Part shown: positions 5,095-7,453 of the stretch, piece by piece
Numbering within the stretch: position 1 is the stretch's first letter
How the letters are laid out: each line of letters starts with the position of its first letter
Origin: Gammaproteobacteria bacterium
GTDB lineage: Bacteria > Pseudomonadota > Gammaproteobacteria > Chromatiales > Chromatiaceae
Reading direction: 5' to 3'
Assembly: GCA_030620735.1 (NCBI GenBank)
Contig: JAUXDV010000093.1
Span: 1 to 7,453 of the forward strand
Length of the DNA: 7,453 nt
The notes under the pieces: generated by a model
Seen by the model: the letters and a program-made list of their open reading frames with translations, nothing else
Database searches by the model: none
What the model was told of the DNA's origin: nothing
Translations under genes and position numbers: made by a program

Positions 5095-7047
5095 ATGAAG
5101 CAAAGCGAAAAGCCACAGCCATCGTCCGAACAGAAGAGTTACGTCAGTCATGCGCTCATGATCTATGATGACGAGGGTGAAGCCTTTGTAGAGACGGTGC
5201 GCAACAACGCTTTTGGCGTGGAGATCGAGGTCTCTCATATCGACCGTTTCGAGGAGTCGTCAACCTCCTATCTGCAACCCGGAGGGCATCTGCTGGTGGC
5301 GGCGTCAACGGCGGTGATCGAGCGCCTGTTGCATGTCGCGATCGAACATCAGCTGAGCATTGGCTTTTTACCGTTTCCTGATCAGAAATTGCTGATCCGT
5401 CAATACAGATTGAGCAGCCATCTTGAGCGTAACCTGGAGGTGGCGCTGCGCGATACGCCGCAGGCAGTGGATCTCATCGATTGCGATGGCCGCCTGATGC
5501 AGTTCAAAGGAATCGTTGGTGAAATCCCTCTGGCGGACATCGGTGGCGACGAGAAATCAAAGGGCATACGGCGCTTTCTGTATGGGTTGAATCATGGCGT
5601 CAGGCAGTTGTTCACGATGACACTGCAAGCGGTGAGCCTCGTCACGGCCAATGAGAAGAGTATCAGCAGTGCTGTCAGCGGCCTGATCATCCGCCACTCC
5701 AGACCACGGGATTATTATTCCCGGTTCGTTGGCGGTGAATATTCCATGCGTGATGGACAGATGGGAGTGATCCTTATATCACCCTTTTCTGTGATCGAAT
5801 ATATCGCCTTTCTTCTCTCGGCGTTCTCCTCCTCCACGCGCAAACGTTCGTTTCCCGCGTCGGTCGGACAGGTGCGCTCCAGCATGATTCATATCGAAGC
5901 CGGGAATTCGCGCTGGCTGCATGTGGACGGCGCACTCAAGGTGGCGCTGCCGGTCACTTGCAGGGTGCTGGAAGACGCTGTCAGGGTCAATGCGCCTGGC
6001 GAATTCTGGGAGGCCAACCCGCAATCAGAAATACAAAAAGAGTCGGTGAAAATTGACAACCTTCCCGATGAGAAGGAGAGCGCGAAATACCGGGGAAAAC
6101 ATATCCCGCTCTTCTCCTACGCATCCGAGGAGCATTTTCGCAACCTGTTCGGGGCGCTGCGTGATGACGCGCAGATCAATGGTCTCTATATCGTCTTCAT
6201 GATCCTCAGTGCGCTTCTGGCTACCCTGGGGCTGTTGGCCAACTCTACAGCGGTGGTTATCGGAGCGATGTTGATTGCGCCCCTGATGGCGCCGATCGTC
6301 TCCCTCTCCATGGGATTGTTGCGCGCCGATGCCTCGCTGATCAATGCCTCCTGGATGAAAGTCACCCTGGGTATGGTGCTGGTGCTGCTGGCGTCTCTAC
6401 TGGTGACGCTGCTGCTGCCCGCGCTGGAGTTGACCGATGAGATCAAAGCGCGTATTCATCCCACCGTTCTGGATATGGGAGTCGCCATCGTCTCCGGGAT
6501 TGCTGCAGCTTACTCAAAGTCGTTCAAGGAGGTGGTGCAGTCGCTCGCCGGCGTTGCAATCGCGGTGGCGCTGGTTCCACCGCTGGCGACGGCGGGCATC
6601 GGACTGGGGCTGGGTGACTGGCGGGTGTTCTGGCAGGCATTTCTACTCTTCAATACAAACTTTTTCGGCATCACCCTGGCGGCTATCCTGACCTTCCTGG
6701 TATTGGGCTATTCCGATATGGTAAAAAGCAAGAAGAGCGTGATCGCGATTGTTGTCGTGCTGCTGGCGATCTCTTATCCGCTCTATCTCTCTTTTCACGA
6801 CACTGTAATGCGACAACAGATGGCGGAGGAAACTGAGCAGAAACATTTCCTCATCGGCGGCAAATCGGTGCTTGTCAGGGTAGAGGAGGAGAGTGTATCC
6901 GGGGATGAGTCGGAACGCCTCGAACTGCACCTGGTTGTCAATCGAACCCTGCTGCCCGGCGAAAGAGAGGAGCTAAAACGCAAGCTTGAACGCATTTACC
7001 AACAAAAACTACGCGTCTTTGCCACCGTTGAATATATTCTTGAGTAG
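5095..7047 (+). CDS. Fusion of a degenerate lipid-kinase-like domain with a DUF389 (TIGR00341-type) membrane domain
   Basis: The function is unknown. The protein has 650 residues from this ATG. Residues about 18-305 follow the diacylglycerol/sphingoid-kinase (YegS-like) pattern: strand-helix HLLVAASTAVIERLL (65-79), then IGFLPFPDQK (89-98), the late motif DGQMGVILISPFS (220-232), and VDGALKVALP and DAVRVNAP (277-301), which match the kinase C-terminal pattern DGE...P...ALRVLVP. The GGDGT nucleotide-binding signature is replaced by AASTA (69-73), and the next conserved PLGTGND loop by PFPDQK, so it is probably not an active kinase. Residues about 341-540 are a typical DUF389 domain with motifs NSTAVVIGAMLIAPLMAPI (383-401), AAAYSKSF (470-477), VALVPPLATAGIGLG (491-505) and FNTNFFGITLAAI (519-531). 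A last helix (about 549-567) leads to a soluble tail of about 80 residues. The frame is open from TTG 4990, but those 35 extra codons begin inside a REP element and have no clear ribosome site; a GGAGAG lies 16 bases before the chosen ATG, an imperfect spacing. ATG 5026 is an alternative. Confidence 0.9.
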   Translation: MKQSEKPQPSSEQKSYVSHALMIYDDEGEAFVETVRNNAFGVEIEVSHIDRFEESSTSYLQPGGHLLVAASTAVIERLLHVAIEHQLSIGFLPFPDQKLLIRQYRLSSHLERNLEVALRDTPQAVDLIDCDGRLMQFKGIVGEIPLADIGGDEKSKGIRRFLYGLNHGVRQLFTMTLQAVSLVTANEKSISSAVSGLIIRHSRPRDYYSRFVGGEYSMRDGQMGVILISPFSVIEYIAFLLSAFSSSTRKRSFPASVGQVRSSMIHIEAGNSRWLHVDGALKVALPVTCRVLEDAVRVNAPGEFWEANPQSEIQKESVKIDNLPDEKESAKYRGKHIPLFSYASEEHFRNLFGALRDDAQINGLYIVFMILSALLATLGLLANSTAVVIGAMLIAPLMAPIVSLSMGLLRADASLINASWMKVTLGMVLVLLASLLVTLLLPALELTDEIKARIHPTVLDMGVAIVSGIAAAYSKSFKEVVQSLAGVAIAVALVPPLATAGIGLGLGDWRVFWQAFLLFNTNFFGITLAAILTFLVLGYSDMVKSKKSVIAIVVVLLAISYPLYLSFHDTVMRQQMAEETEQKHFLIGGKSVLVRVEEESVSGDESERLELHLVVNRTLLPGEREELKRKLERIYQQKLRVFATVEYILE

Positions 7048-7060
7048 CCTGTTCTATAAA

Positions 7061-7453
7061 CTACAACCTGACCTTTACCTCTTCAGCCTGCTCCATTGAT
7101 GCGATGGCCTCTTCCAGGTCGATCTTGTCAGGATTTTCCGTGCTCTGTTCGAGCAGCCGCTGTAGCAGTTCATCCTGCTCCATAGTGATACGCTCACCGT
7201 TGCTGTTCTGCACGAAGGCAGCCCAGGGGACGAACTTGGTCAGCGGGAAGAGCTGCCCCGGCTGCGGTGAGATGTCGATATTGATGCCGGCGATGAAGAG
7301 CAGGTTGCGGTTCTGGTACTCCGGCTCATTCAGTAGCGTGCGGTAGGCGCGGTCGAACTCCACCTGGGTGTTGGCCAGGGCAGCGGCCAGGGGAGGGGAG
7401 TCCGCAGTGACGATGGCCGGCATGGCGAAGCCGAGATTCTGCTCAAGGTGGGT
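7061..7453 (-). CDS. Unrecognised protein, C-terminal 130 residues (N-terminus beyond the right edge)
   Basis: The minus-strand frame is open from the right edge to TAG at 7061-7063. An internal ATG at 7421-7423 would give 120 residues, but it has no good ribosome site and the ten codons before it read as ordinary protein (THLEQNLGFA), so the gene most likely starts outside the window. I do not recognise the family. A central hydrophobic/aromatic part contains YQNRNLLFIAGINIDISPQP and, shortly after, LFPLTKFVPWAAFV. The last 45 or so residues are acidic and look helical (EQDELLQRLLEQ, then DLEEAIASMEQAEEVKVRL). No transmembrane helix or known catalytic motif is visible. It converges on the plus-strand DUF389 fusion gene, with 13 bases between the two stops and no room for a separate terminator. 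Confidence 0.7.
   Translation of the reverse strand, partial: THLEQNLGFAMPAIVTADSPPLAAALANTQVEFDRAYRTLLNEPEYQNRNLLFIAGINIDISPQPGQLFPLTKFVPWAAFVQNSNGERITMEQDELLQRLLEQSTENPDKIDLEEAIASMEQAEEVKVRL

Overview
The window looks like part of a gammaproteobacterial chromosome. Evidence: moderate to high GC with proteobacterial codon use, a two-gene MFP-RND efflux operon of a type common in marine and sulfur-oxidising Gammaproteobacteria, and short palindromic REP-type repeats with a core like GGAGCGGCCATTTGGCCGC, which I recall from such genomes. The lineage is an inference. I see no rRNA, tRNA, CRISPR array, insertion sequence or phage gene.

Layout. Positions 1-3927 on the minus strand hold an efflux operon. 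A periplasmic adaptor (membrane fusion protein) comes first, and 6 bases after its stop comes an RND inner-membrane pump, which runs off the left edge after 960 residues and lacks its last membrane helices. Upstream of the adaptor (3928-4158) is a dense regulatory region: a candidate sigma-70 promoter, a dyad inside its spacer, a palindromic cluster at the predicted start point, and a degenerate REP element. Positions 4159-4779 (minus) encode a 206-residue membrane protein resembling the membrane part of the urate oxidase N-terminal (PuuD-like) family, without a cytochrome c domain. Positions 4780-5094 are a divergent intergenic region with a promoter for each direction and three REP elements in alternating orientation.

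Positions 5095-7047 (plus) encode the most unusual protein of the window: an N-terminal domain that follows the diacylglycerol/sphingoid lipid-kinase fold but has lost the signature catalytic motif, fused to a DUF389 (TIGR00341-type) multi-helix membrane domain and a C-terminal soluble tail. It converges, with only 13 bases between the stops, on an unrecognised minus-strand gene that enters from the right edge (7061-7453).

How the genes work together. Adaptor and pump should form one tripartite exporter with a TolC-like outer membrane channel; the adaptor carries the R-L-S docking pattern for such a channel, but no channel gene or regulator is visible here. The other three genes have no evident link to the exporter. 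No complete new defence or metabolic system is visible; the best leads are the pseudokinase-DUF389 fusion and the layered promoter of the efflux operon.
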